64,000 bases of DNA from Herbaspirillum sp. SJZ107 (lineage in GTDB: Bacteria; Pseudomonadota; Gammaproteobacteria; Burkholderiales; Burkholderiaceae_D). Within the stretch, counting starts at the first letter, position 1. Every line of letters starts with the position of its first letter. The notes below the pieces were generated by a model. It made no database searches. It was not told the DNA's origin and worked only from the letters and a program-made list of their open reading frames with translations. The DNA lies in the NCBI RefSeq assembly GCF_006715485.1, contig NZ_VFNH01000004.1:558001-622000 (forward strand), read 5' to 3'. Shown here in pieces: positions 18,825-26,807 of this stretch. Made by a program: the position numbers and the translations under genes.

Positions 18825-20042
18825 ATGCCGGCCATTCAACTTCATCATCTGCGCGCATTCCAGCTCGTGGCCGCCACCGGCGGCATCCGCCGTTCTGCCG
18901 ACGTGCTGTACCGGGCGTCGAGCGCCGTCACGCGTTCCGTCGCCACGCTGGAAGCATCTCTGGGTACCCAACTATTTGAACGCAAGGGCAGAGGCATGCT
19001 GCTGACCGCGGCCGGCGAGGTGGTGCGCCTGCGCACCCAGATCATCGAGGCCGAGTTGCGCGAGGTGCGCGACGACGCCGCCCGGCTCGGCGCGCGCGAA
19101 GGCTACCTGGTCAGCGGCATGGATGCGCTGTTCAACGAACGCCGCCTGCAAGTGGCGACGATGCTGGCCGACGTGCACCACATGCCGACCGTGGCGCAGG
19201 GGATGGGCATGTCGCAGTCCGCGGTCAGCCAGGCGTTGGCCAAGCTGGAGGAGGGCCTCGGCCAGAGCCTGTTCCGCCGCACCGCACGCGGCATGCTGCC
19301 CTCGGATGCGGGCAGCCGCTGGATCGTGCGCTTCAACCGGGTGCTGGTCGAACTCGATCACATCCTGGCCGACCTGGCGGCGCTGAACGGCGTGCTCGAA
19401 GGCGTGGTCACGGTCGGCGCGTTGCCGCTGGCGCGCACCCTGGTGCTGCCGGCGGCGATTGCCTCCCTGGTGAAAAAGTACCCGCGCGTGCGCGTGCGCT
19501 CGCTCGAAAGCCCGTACGAGGAACTGGCGGCCGGCCTCCTGAGCGGCAGGGTCGACTTCGTCATCGGCGCGCTGCGCGAGTCGGCGGGGCGGGAGCTGGA
19601 ACGCACGGTGCTGATGCAGGACTCGAGCGCGGTGATCGCCCGCGCCGACCATCCGCTGGCGCGCAAGCGCGCGCTGTCGTTCGACGACTTCGATCCCTAT
19701 CCGTGGGTGCTGTCGCGTGCCGATGCGCCGCTGCGCAAGTCGCTCGACCAGTTCTACCGCGAGCATGGACGGACCCCGCCGCAGGCGGCTGTCGAAACCG
19801 GCGACCTGGCGCTGCTGCGCGGCTTGCTGCTGTCGTCGGACATGCTGACGGTGCTGTCGCCGCATCAGCTGCATTATGAAATCGCGGCAGGGCAGCTTGC
19901 TGTGCTGCCGTTTCACGCGCCCGGCCTCTCGCGCCAGATCGGCGTGACCACCCGCGCGGGGGCGCACCTGTCGCCGGCTGCCAAGGCCTTGTTGGCCGAA
20001 CTGAAAGATGTGGCGGCCGCCGTACAGACAGCCCATAAGTAA
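18825..20042 (+). CDS. LysR-family regulator with duplicated DNA-binding domain
   Basis: At 405 residues this is about 100 longer than a usual LysR protein. The first winged helix covers about residues 6-66 (FQLVAATGGIRRSADVLYRA, ending FERKGRGMLLTAAGE). A second one covers about 103-165 (VAQGMGMSQSAVSQALAKLE, ending FRRTARGMLPSDAG). The substrate-binding domain follows from about 190. The start at 18825 (MPAIQLHHLRAF) gives the canonical LysR N-terminus; the in-frame ATG at 18747 lies in the promoter region. It is divergent from galD, so it is the likely gallate-responsive activator. Confidence 0.9.
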   Translation: MPAIQLHHLRAFQLVAATGGIRRSADVLYRASSAVTRSVATLEASLGTQLFERKGRGMLLTAAGEVVRLRTQIIEAELREVRDDAARLGAREGYLVSGMDALFNERRLQVATMLADVHHMPTVAQGMGMSQSAVSQALAKLEEGLGQSLFRRTARGMLPSDAGSRWIVRFNRVLVELDHILADLAALNGVLEGVVTVGALPLARTLVLPAAIASLVKKYPRVRVRSLESPYEELAAGLLSGRVDFVIGALRESAGRELERTVLMQDSSAVIARADHPLARKRALSFDDFDPYPWVLSRADAPLRKSLDQFYREHGRTPPQAAVETGDLALLRGLLLSSDMLTVLSPHQLHYEIAAGQLAVLPFHAPGLSRQIGVTTRAGAHLSPAAKALLAELKDVAAAVQTAHK

Positions 20043-20123
20043 ATTCGAGCGCGTTCGGTGGCCGAGAGTGTCCGGACCTTGGTTGAAAAGTGGAGTTCAG
20101 GTCAAAGTCTGCTGTAGGTGGGA

Positions 20124-20167
20124 AGCGGACGCTACAATACGTCGGCAAGCGGCCGAAACCGGACATT
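20124..20167 (-). repeat. Dispersed 44-bp repeat, copy A
   Basis: Read on the minus strand this is one of three full-length copies in the window of a 44-bp element containing CGACGTATTGTAGCGTCCGC. The others are at 60440-60483 and 61010-61053; A and C differ at about 8 of 44 positions. It lies in the non-coding gap after the LysR gene. Confidence 0.7.
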
Positions 20168-20228
20168 GCCAGGTACTCATCCCCAGGACCACAGACAAAA
20201 CGTTACAGGAGTTCTGAATAAAGGATAA

Positions 20229-20636
20229 ATGATCAAGCACATCGTTTTACTCATTGTTTTGCCTGTGCTATTTCAGAGCGTTTCATGGGCTGACAGCAGT
20301 CCAGTGTGCGGTGCCAGAAGCAACCAGGTGGCGCTGAATGCATGTGCAGACGCCGAACTCGCCAAAGCAGACAAGGCTCTCGACCTTGCCTACCGATCAG
20401 TCGTAACTCGAATGGCGGACGACCCTTTATTTTTGAAAAACCTTGGCGCTGCCCAGGCAGCCTGGCTGGCATTTCGCGATGCAGAGCTGAAAGCACGTTT
20501 CTCATGCTCTGAAGAGAGCGTTCAACAATGCTGGGGAAGTATGTATCCCATGCTGTGGAGCGCCCGCAAGGCTGAGCTAACAAAAGAAAGAACGCGACAA
20601 CTTCGCCAAATTCTGAAAGACGGACCTGGGCAGTAG
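20229..20636 (+). CDS. LprI/DUF1311-family secreted protein
   Basis: This 135-residue protein begins with a clear signal peptide (about residues 1-21, cleavage near VSWA-DSS). It continues with the LprI-like pattern: a Cys before ARSNQVALNACADAELAKAD, then LDLAYRSVV and AQAAWLAFRDAELKARF. Homologues are periplasmic proteins, and the family name comes from a mycobacterial lysozyme inhibitor; most members are uncharacterised. No partner is adjacent, and base composition is less GC-rich than the gal genes. Confidence 0.8.
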   Translation: MIKHIVLLIVLPVLFQSVSWADSSPVCGARSNQVALNACADAELAKADKALDLAYRSVVTRMADDPLFLKNLGAAQAAWLAFRDAELKARFSCSEESVQQCWGSMYPMLWSARKAELTKERTRQLRQILKDGPGQ

Positions 20637-20722
20637 TCGAGCCTGAACGGCCTGGAATGGCCAGAAGCAGGCCGTCTGGTTGTCATTGCCGAGAATTGGA
20701 TAATTGCTGTTCCGTAGTCGGT

Positions 20723-20974
20723 CTATCCAGGCAGCTGGCCGCGCTGCATCTTGACTTCCTGCATGAATCCTTCGAATTCAGCAGTCGTCTCGATGCGGCG
20801 CACGGCCTGGTCATTGCTGTCCTCGATGGTAAAAGTACCGTTCCGCTCCAGAACGCCCAGGATGGTAGCCCGAACATTCGCAAGCGACGTATCGCTCCCA
20901 GTCGTGACTAAAGCGGTCCAGGTGTCCTCGGCAATCGAGACGTCGTGTTCCAGAAAATTCAGTTCGAAGTTCAT
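20723..20974 (-). CDS. Small protein of unknown function, second gene of a LexA-box operon
   Basis: This 83-residue acidic protein starts with MNFELNFLEHDVSIAEDTW. I do not recognise it. A longer frame exists, but AAAGGAG sits ideally before 20974, which fixes the start. It follows the 104-residue gene by 46 bp on the same strand and is probably cotranscribed from the promoter that carries the LexA-like box. There are no membrane segments and no cysteines. Confidence 0.75.
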   Translation of the reverse strand: MNFELNFLEHDVSIAEDTWTALVTTGSDTSLANVRATILGVLERNGTFTIEDSNDQAVRRIETTAEFEGFMQEVKMQRGQLPG

Positions 20975-21020
20975 CGTAAATCTCCTTTGAATAAAACTTG
21001 TTACCAAGTTGGTGCACTGC

Positions 21021-21335
21021 TCATGGTTGTCGGGCAATGTCTGGCGTCGGCCAGTTCAACAAGGCCGCGACGCGCTGGATTACCCACCGTAATAATGGTG
21101 GTTCGCCCCATCCAAGCGCCTCGACCAGACGACACGATTTCAACAGGATGTCGATCGGCCTGACAGACCGGTCCGACTCCATCTGCACTTGAGCACACTC
21201 GCTTGCGAGTTGCAGTGCAAGTTCCTCGCATATATTCCAGGTCATGCAGCGATTCCAGTGCGACCCACCGGGTTCGTATGGAAAATCGAATGGAACAGCG
21301 GTGTCATCAGTTTTGGCTGCGCGCTGTTGCGTCAT
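21021..21335 (-). CDS. Small protein of unknown function behind a LexA box
   Basis: This 104-residue protein is not recognised. It has three cysteines, a helical middle (EELALQLASECAQVQMESD) and a Trp-rich second half (GWGEPPLLRWVIQRVAALLNW). The start at 21335 has GAAGAGAAG upstream; the longer frame would run through the operator region. A LexA-like palindrome lies 36-55 bp upstream, so DNA damage induction is likely. It precedes the 83-residue gene. Confidence 0.72.
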   Translation of the reverse strand: MTQQRAAKTDDTAVPFDFPYEPGGSHWNRCMTWNICEELALQLASECAQVQMESDRSVRPIDILLKSCRLVEALGWGEPPLLRWVIQRVAALLNWPTPDIARQP

Positions 21336-21370
21336 GCTGCTTCTCTTCAATAACCGAACACGGCCCGTGA

Positions 21371-21390
21371 TACTGTATAAATGTACAGTG
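21371..21390 (-). promoter_or_regulatory. LexA (SOS) box
   Basis: The sequence actgtataaatgtacagt (21372-21389) has perfect 6-bp arms ACTGTA/TACAGT. It fits the proteobacterial LexA consensus CTGT-N8-ACAG exactly. It lies in the 104-bp gap between the upstream AraC gene stop and the 104-residue gene, where a minus-strand promoter is expected. Confidence 0.8.
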
Positions 21391-21439
21391 CCGGCGTATG
21401 CTAGCAATCTTGTCGCAGCGCTACCCCTCGCGCGAGGTC

Positions 21440-22342
21440 TTATGACGCTTTACGTACTTTGCGCGGCGATGCACCGAGAATGCGTTTGAACGCTGCACCG
21501 AAGGCACTGTCCGACGCGTAGCCGAGCGATGTTGCGACGCGGCTGATGGTGGCGCCTTCGACGGCCAGGCGCTCATAGGCCAGCAGCATGCGCCATCGTG
21601 TGACGTAAGCCATCGGTGCCTCACCCACCGTCGCGGCAAAGTGCGCGGCGAATGCCGAGCGCGACATGCCGGCGGCGGCGGCAAGCAGTGCGACGGTCCA
21701 GGGGCGTCCCGGTTCGGCATGCAGGGCGCTGAGCGCGGTGCTCAGCTTCCTGTCCTGCAGCGCATATAACCAGTTGCCCCGGCCCTGCGCGGCGCCGTCG
21801 AGGTGATGGCGCAGGGCTTCGATGAGCAGGGCCTGCGCCAAATGGCTGGCCATCAATTGTCCGCCCGGCCTCGGGCAGCGCAGTTCTTCCATCAGCCGTG
21901 CAATCGATAGTCGCAAGGCTTCACCTGCGCTAGAGGCGACGTGCAACACCTCCGGCAACATGGCGAGCAAGATACCGGCATGGGTATTGGCAAAGCCAAA
22001 GTAGCCGCCCAGCCCGGCGCAGTCGATGCCGGTCCCGATCCGCGCTACATTCCCGGGGCCGACTACCGTCAATGCCTCGGCAACATCGACCGGCTGTTGT
22101 TCCAGGTCGCTGCATAAACGGAAGGCAGTGCTGCCCGACATCATCACCACATCGCCTTGGCGCAACCGGCGCCGGCCGATCGGCGCATCGCCGTACAACC
22201 AGCAACTGCCCAGGCTGATGGCGAAGCACTTCAGCGAGCCGTCGGCGGGGTAATGGAGCGACCAGCTTCCGCCCGCTTCCAGGCCGCGAAAGGCGTAGTC
22301 GGTAGGACGCAACATCGACAACACATCGGACAAGGGATCCAT
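21440..22342 (-). CDS. AraC-family regulator with cupin-type sensor (AraC_binding/Cupin_6)
   Basis: This 300-residue protein has an N-terminal Cupin_6-like sensor (SLHYPADGSLKCFAISLGSCWL, RLRQGDVVMMSG). The C-terminal AraC double helix-turn-helix (VALLAAAAGMSRSAFAAHF and ISRVATSLGYASDSAFGAAF) ends in SPRKVRK. Relatives often control neighbouring oxidoreductase or efflux genes. The nearest divergent gene is the DUF2306 membrane protein 298 bp away, a possible target. The gap 22343-22640 shows no supported gene. Confidence 0.9.
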   Translation of the reverse strand: MDPLSDVLSMLRPTDYAFRGLEAGGSWSLHYPADGSLKCFAISLGSCWLYGDAPIGRRRLRQGDVVMMSGSTAFRLCSDLEQQPVDVAEALTVVGPGNVARIGTGIDCAGLGGYFGFANTHAGILLAMLPEVLHVASSAGEALRLSIARLMEELRCPRPGGQLMASHLAQALLIEALRHHLDGAAQGRGNWLYALQDRKLSTALSALHAEPGRPWTVALLAAAAGMSRSAFAAHFAATVGEAPMAYVTRWRMLLAYERLAVEGATISRVATSLGYASDSAFGAAFKRILGASPRKVRKAS

Positions 22343-22640
22343 CGATCAGGCCAGCGCGAGCATGCAAACCACCCATGATATCCGCTCGCGATGGCGTCCG
22401 GCGATTGTCACCAGCGTACTCGGCAAATAATTCTCAAGATGCTATTTCTGGACGAATGCGACGAACTCAGCGAGTTTTGCGCATTCTCATCCATTCATCT
22501 CTCCATAAAATGTGCGTTCTTCATCTCGGAGCGCATTATGCAAGAGACTGTCAACGACGCCCGGCACAGCGCGTCAAGGAACTGGACTGGTGGCACTCAG
22601 CCACGCCCGATGGGCTGGTTACCTTGGAGGGCGAAATAAG

Positions 22641-23336
22641 ATGAGCGCGACAGCAGGCGCATTCAACAGGAAACCGGGATCGGCGTTATCGAAAGCGGTG
22701 CGATACGGCGGCGCGCTGCTCGGCGTGTGTGTTGGATTGCTTTCCTATCGCTATATCGTGCAAGTCGGACCAGTGCCGGCCAATGTGCTCGCCAACCGGT
22801 TCTTCGACCACTGGATCGTCGTGCATGCCGGTGCGGCGTCGACCGCCCTGATACTGGGCGCCATGCAACTGTCGAGCGTCGTGCGGCAGCGCTGGCGTGG
22901 ACTGCATCGCGCGAGCGGGCGGGTGTATGTGGCGTCTTGCATCGCCGGCGGTGCCTCGGCAATGGTCCTGGCGGCGGGCGTGTCCACCGGCCCGGTAGCG
23001 GCGTGGGGTTTCGGCGCGCTCGGTACGCTGTGGCTCTACGCCACGATGCAGGGCTTGCGCAGCGCGCGCGCACGCGATTTTTCGCGACACCGGGCCTGGA
23101 TGATCCGTTCCTACGCGCTGACGTTTGCGGCGGTCACGCTCAGGATCTACCTGCCGCTGTCCCAGATTATCGGTATCGATTTCGCCTTTGCCTACCGCTG
23201 CATCGCATGGCTGGCGTGGGTGCCGAATATGGTCATTGCCGAAATCTATCTCCGGCAACGTGGGCCGGGGCTGCGTGCTGGCAGTCAGCCCTTGCCCGCG
23301 CCCAGTTGTTCGAGCCACACGGACCGCATGTTGTAG
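22641..23336 (+). CDS. DUF2306-family membrane protein
   Basis: This 231-residue integral membrane protein has about six hydrophobic segments. A conserved-looking core HAGAASTALILGAMQL, RGLHRASGRVYV, and FSRHRAWMIRSYALTFAAVTLR matches the DUF2306 pattern, whose His residues recall haem-binding or redox membrane proteins. The start was set at 22641, preceded by GGAGG; the upstream extension is not membrane-like. The last 52 bases overlap the 3' end of the convergent SnoaL-like gene. Function is unknown. Confidence 0.8.
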   Translation: MSATAGAFNRKPGSALSKAVRYGGALLGVCVGLLSYRYIVQVGPVPANVLANRFFDHWIVVHAGAASTALILGAMQLSSVVRQRWRGLHRASGRVYVASCIAGGASAMVLAAGVSTGPVAAWGFGALGTLWLYATMQGLRSARARDFSRHRAWMIRSYALTFAAVTLRIYLPLSQIIGIDFAFAYRCIAWLAWVPNMVIAEIYLRQRGPGLRAGSQPLPAPSCSSHTDRML

Positions 23337-23713
23337 CAGTGGAAGGCCTTGACCTTTCCTCCCTCCATGACGAACACGTCGCAGCACGGTACATCGAACC
23401 GTTTGCCGGTGGCACGCAGCACGCCGCCCGGGATCGGGAAATCGCCCGCATGGGTGCCTTGCAATCTGAGTTCAACAATGATGACGCCATCTGCTGCGGA
23501 ATACACCTTCAGCAGTTCACGGTGAAAATCCGGAAAGGTCGATGCCAGACCTTCGAGCGGCTGACGAACCTCGGCCCCGGTCCATTTCTGGCCCGAAGAC
23601 ATATCCAGAAAATACCCGTCTTCGGCGAAAAGGGCGACGAACCTTTCCAGGTTCAGGCTCGCACCTTCTGCGACCGCATAAAGCTCCCTGATGATTTCTT
23701 CGTTGGTTGACAT
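23285..23713 (-). CDS. SnoaL-like polyketide-cyclase-type protein
   Basis: This 142-residue NTF2-like protein begins MSTNEEIIRELYAVAEG and has FVALFAEDGYFLDM plus late strands GKRFDVPCCDVFVMEGGKVKAF. Such proteins are often small isomerases, hydratases or binding proteins. It is divergent from the HxlR regulator and shares an operator-like dyad with it, so it is probably the regulator's target. Its 3' end overlaps the DUF2306 gene by 52 bp on the opposite strand. The ribosome site is weak and a longer start cannot be excluded. Confidence 0.8.
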   Translation of the reverse strand: MSTNEEIIRELYAVAEGASLNLERFVALFAEDGYFLDMSSGQKWTGAEVRQPLEGLASTFPDFHRELLKVYSAADGVIIVELRLQGTHAGDFPIPGGVLRATGKRFDVPCCDVFVMEGGKVKAFHCYNMRSVWLEQLGAGKG

Positions 23714-23849
23714 ACTGGTTCCCGGTGAGGTCGCAAGGAATGCGAGAGATAAACAAGACGCCATGACGATATTGGGCGTGCCATCGCCGTGTTCGCCGTC
23801 GGCGCAAGAGCAGACGAAATGATTGTAGGGTCGTAGTTTCATCTACACT

Positions 23850-23873
23850 AGTACCTACCAAAAGGTAAGTATG
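23850..23873. promoter_or_regulatory. HxlR-type operator candidate
   Basis: An imperfect dyad, agtacctacc-aaaa-ggtaagtatg, has 7 of 10 arm positions symmetric. It is centred 20 bp before the HxlR start in the divergent gap. HxlR/YodB-type regulators bind similar TAC-rich dyads at their own promoters. Confidence 0.55.
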
Positions 23874-23881
23874 GAGAAAGT

Positions 23882-24244
23882 ATGGAACCGGTGTGCGGCC
23901 TCGATGTGGCACTGCACTACATCGGAGGGAAATGGAAGCCGCTATTACTGTTCTATTTGCAGGGGTCGCCGCGGCGTTTCGGCGAACTCAAGCGCCTGGT
24001 AAGCGGCATCAGCGAGAAAGTCCTGATCCAGCAGTTGCGCAGCCTGACTGAAGACGGAATCATCACGCGCCATGACTTCATGGAGGTCCCGCCGAGGGTG
24101 GAGTACACGATCACCGATTTTGGACGGACGCTCGCGCTTGCGTTGCAGCCCTTGTGTGAGTGGGGGAATCGCAACCGTGCGCACATCCACGCGCCGGCAG
24201 TTTCCGCAATGGACGATGAAACATCCGCGGGTAAAGCAGGCTGA
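23882..24244 (+). CDS. HxlR-family transcriptional regulator
   Basis: This 120-residue winged-helix protein has the HxlR signatures near its N-terminus (GGKWKPLLLFYL, RRFGELKRLVSGISEKVLIQQL) and in the wing (PPRVEYTITDFGRTL). Family members sense electrophiles or redox stress, often through a single N-terminal Cys; C5 here is a candidate. It is divergent from the SnoaL-like gene with an operator-like dyad between them. Confidence 0.92.
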   Translation: MEPVCGLDVALHYIGGKWKPLLLFYLQGSPRRFGELKRLVSGISEKVLIQQLRSLTEDGIITRHDFMEVPPRVEYTITDFGRTLALALQPLCEWGNRNRAHIHAPAVSAMDDETSAGKAG

Positions 24245-24356
24245 CCCCGGCACAGGTCTCCACGTCCACGCCCGAGCCTTCTTGATGGCCAGTCACCGTC
24301 CGCTATGCTGAGAGCATGTCATCGGCGCATGTCGTCGCCCTTGCATTGGGAGACAA

Positions 24357-24785
24357 ATGATGAAACCTTCACTATGGCGGTATGCCGGACTGGCGCTGGC
24401 AGTCGCGCTGCCGGCGGCAGGCGCGCTGGCCCAGATCGACAGCCTGCTGGGCAAGGGCGAGCGCGGCGGTGACCTGAAAAGCATCGCCGGCATGGCGGGC
24501 GCCCCCATGACGTCCGGCAGCATCGGCAACGTCGCCGGCTTGCTGCAATACTGCATCGGCAACAATTATCTGAGCGGCGAGGGCGCGAGTTCGGTCAAGG
24601 ACCAGTTGCTGGGCAAGCTGCCCGGCGGCGAGCGCACCCAGGACCGGGGCTACACCGACGGCATGAAGGGCTTGCTGCGGGGTAGTAACGGCAATGCGAT
24701 GGACTTGCGCGGCGGTGGCGTGAAGGCCGAGCTCACCAGGAAAGCCTGCGACACGGTCCTGGCGCAGGCGAAATCCTTTCTCTGA
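24357..24785 (+). CDS. DUF2501-family secreted protein
   Basis: This 142-residue protein has an N-terminal signal peptide (about residues 1-26, ending ALA). Its DUF2501 (YjjA-like) body includes GNVAGLLQYCIGNNYL and a late Cys in RKACDTVLAQAKSFL, so a disulfide is possible in the periplasm. The start is one of two adjacent ATGs, preceded by GGGAG. Function is unknown. Confidence 0.85.
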   Translation: MMKPSLWRYAGLALAVALPAAGALAQIDSLLGKGERGGDLKSIAGMAGAPMTSGSIGNVAGLLQYCIGNNYLSGEGASSVKDQLLGKLPGGERTQDRGYTDGMKGLLRGSNGNAMDLRGGGVKAELTRKACDTVLAQAKSFL

Positions 24786-24941
24786 CATTCCGCGGCGGCG
24801 TGGCATGCATGGCCACGCGCCGCTTGTTGCGGCTGAGCGTGAAAGCGGACGCAGTATCGTTGTGCTATCTTGGCATGCCGGTTGCCCTGCCCGGGCGGCC
24901 ATGCTTTGCAGCAGCAACGAATTCAACGTCAGGAAACTAAT

Positions 24942-25874
24942 ATGCGGCAACTTTCTCCCGCCGGACAGCAGCTCATCGACGACATCGCCAAGCGCTACGG
25001 CTACAGCACCGAGGCGGTCCTCGGGATGCTGCAAGCCGTCATCAACGGCAACGGCCGGATGGCCCAGTTCAACCATCCGGAGTTCTCGGGCTCGGGCCAA
25101 TGGATGAGCGGCGGCATGACCATGGTGTCGGACATGTTCAACAACTCCCTCAAGGCCAGCATCGACAAGCTGTGCGCCGAACTGGCGCAACTGGTGGCAA
25201 CCCAGCCCGACCTGCTCGGGAGCGGCAGTTTCCAGTCGCAGCAGCAGGGCGGCCAGCAGCAGGCCAGCCATGGCGCCGGCCGGGATGACGTGGCGTGGCA
25301 CCAGGCGGCGGCCGGCAGCGGCGCCAGCCTGTTCGTCGCACCCGCGCCGGGCGGCGCGGCCGACTGGTGGGGACCTGGCCTGGGCCGCCCCGACAGCACC
25401 GGCGCCCAGAACGGCGTGCGCTACGCCTATTTCGCCCAGGCCCGCCGTTTGGCGATCGACGTCAACGGCAAGGTCACGGTCTACGACACCCAGGATCACC
25501 GGATCGGCGGCTTTTCGCAGCAACAGTCGCTTGGCGGCTCGCTCGGCTTCACCAGCCAGCACGGCCTGATCGACGTGGCGAAGCTCCCCGTGGTGTCGGT
25601 CGACGGCGCCGCGCCGGCGGTGCCACCAAGCCAGGCAGCGCCGGCAGCATCGCCAGCGCCGGCAGTATCGCCAGCGCCAGTAGCGTCGCCACCGTCAGCG
25701 GCGTCGCCGGCGCCCGCACCGTCCGCCGCGGCAGCGCAGCCTGCGAATGCCGTCAATGCGGCCGGCATGGACATCTTCGCGATGATCGACAGGCTCGCCG
25801 AACTGCGCAGCCGGAATATCCTGACCGAAGCGGAATTCAACGCCAAGAAGACGGAGCTGCTGGCGCGCCTGTAG
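24942..25874 (+). CDS. SHOCT-domain protein with Pro/Ala-rich linker
   Basis: This 310-residue protein starts at MRQLSPAGQQLIDDIA with AGGAAAC upstream. An N-terminal helical part (residues 1-90) is followed by a region rich in Gln and Gly, then a compact beta-rich section (YFAQARRLAIDVNGKVTVYD). A low-complexity Pro/Ala/Ser linker covers about residues 225-268. The last 30 residues match the SHOCT short C-terminal domain (IDRLAELRSRNILTEAEFNA). SHOCT domains are thought to mediate oligomerisation. No function can be assigned. Confidence 0.8.
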   Translation: MRQLSPAGQQLIDDIAKRYGYSTEAVLGMLQAVINGNGRMAQFNHPEFSGSGQWMSGGMTMVSDMFNNSLKASIDKLCAELAQLVATQPDLLGSGSFQSQQQGGQQQASHGAGRDDVAWHQAAAGSGASLFVAPAPGGAADWWGPGLGRPDSTGAQNGVRYAYFAQARRLAIDVNGKVTVYDTQDHRIGGFSQQQSLGGSLGFTSQHGLIDVAKLPVVSVDGAAPAVPPSQAAPAASPAPAVSPAPVASPPSAASPAPAPSAAAAQPANAVNAAGMDIFAMIDRLAELRSRNILTEAEFNAKKTELLARL

Positions 25875-25880
25875 CGCGCT

Positions 25881-26807
25881 TCAAGCTTCGCCCGACAGCG
25901 GCAGCGGCGTCACCGTGACTTCCACGGCCAGCGTCTGCATGCCGCCGCCGAGCACCACGCCGCGCATCGGGGTGACGTCGCTGAAGTCGCGGCCCCAGCC
26001 CAGCGTGATGTGTTCGTGCTGCACCAGGCAACGGTTGGTCGGATCGAAGTCGACCCATCCCAGCGCCGGGCAGAACACCGACACCCAGGCATGCGACGCG
26101 TCGGCGCCGACCAGGCGCGGCTTGCCGGGCGGCGGGTGGGTCAGGATGTAGCCGCTCATGTAGCGCGCCGGCAGGCCGATGCTGCGCAGGCAGCCGATCA
26201 TGAGCTGGGCGAAGTCCTGGCAGACGCCGCGGCGGTTGCGCAGCACCTGTTCGAGCGGCGTCGAGATCTCGGTGGCCTTGCTGTCGAATTCGAAATCGTC
26301 GAAGATCCGCTGGGTCAGGTCGAGCGCCGCGTCGAGTTGCGGCCTGCCGGGCGTGTAGCTGTGGCGTGCATACGCTTCCAGCTCGGGGAACACGGTGACG
26401 TGCGGCGACGTGTACAGGTAGCGGCACGCCTCCAGCGTGGCGGCGCTTTTTTCCTTTCCCATCATGTCGCGCACGCTTTCCCAGGGCAGCGTCCCGGCGA
26501 TCTGCGCCAGGGCGGGGCGCGGGCGCAGCGCGACCGTCGACTCGGCATGCACCAGCAGGCTGTCGTGCGGCTGGGTGAGCGCCACATGGCGGGTGTGGTT
26601 GCCGAAGTAATCGACGCCGTCCTGGCTGTCGCTGACGGGCGGGTCGAGCCAGATCAGGTGCGATTCAGTCTCCTGGAACGCAAACGAACGCGGCGTCATG
26701 TGCAGGTATTGCTGCGACAGGCTGACCGTGCTCTGGTAGGTATAGCGCGTTTCATGCACCACGCGGTAGCGCGCGCACACGTCGGCGCCCGGCCTCGGAT
26801 CGTTCAT
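25881..26807 (-). CDS. Transglutaminase-like protein (BTLCP N-terminal type)
   Basis: This 308-residue protein has an N-terminal bacterial-transglutaminase-like domain (YRVVHETRYTYQSTV). The papain-like transglutaminase core has C196 in RGVCQDFAQ, a His in DASHAWVSVF and an Asp in WVDFDPTN. Cytoplasmic relatives probably act as peptidases or transamidases on the products of linked amidoligases. The start overlaps the upstream ATP-grasp/alpha-E gene by 4 bp (ATGA), showing tight coupling. It is the last gene of a three-gene minus-strand operon. Confidence 0.9.
   Translation of the reverse strand: MNDPRPGADVCARYRVVHETRYTYQSTVSLSQQYLHMTPRSFAFQETESHLIWLDPPVSDSQDGVDYFGNHTRHVALTQPHDSLLVHAESTVALRPRPALAQIAGTLPWESVRDMMGKEKSAATLEACRYLYTSPHVTVFPELEAYARHSYTPGRPQLDAALDLTQRIFDDFEFDSKATEISTPLEQVLRNRRGVCQDFAQLMIGCLRSIGLPARYMSGYILTHPPPGKPRLVGADASHAWVSVFCPALGWVDFDPTNRCLVQHEHITLGWGRDFSDVTPMRGVVLGGGMQTLAVEVTVTPLPLSGEA

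Noticed and set aside
20657-20911. Plus-strand frames opposite the 83-residue small gene
   Set aside because: The minus-strand gene has an ideal ribosome site and operon context; the plus-strand frames have neither.
22375-22644. 89-codon frame between the AraC gene and the DUF2306 gene
   Set aside because: No coherent protein pattern; it overlaps the DUF2306 start and has no strong ribosome site.
25640-25745. Repetitive DNA in the SHOCT gene as a possible CRISPR or minisatellite
   Set aside because: It encodes a Pro/Ala/Ser-rich linker in frame, with irregular short units and no spacers.
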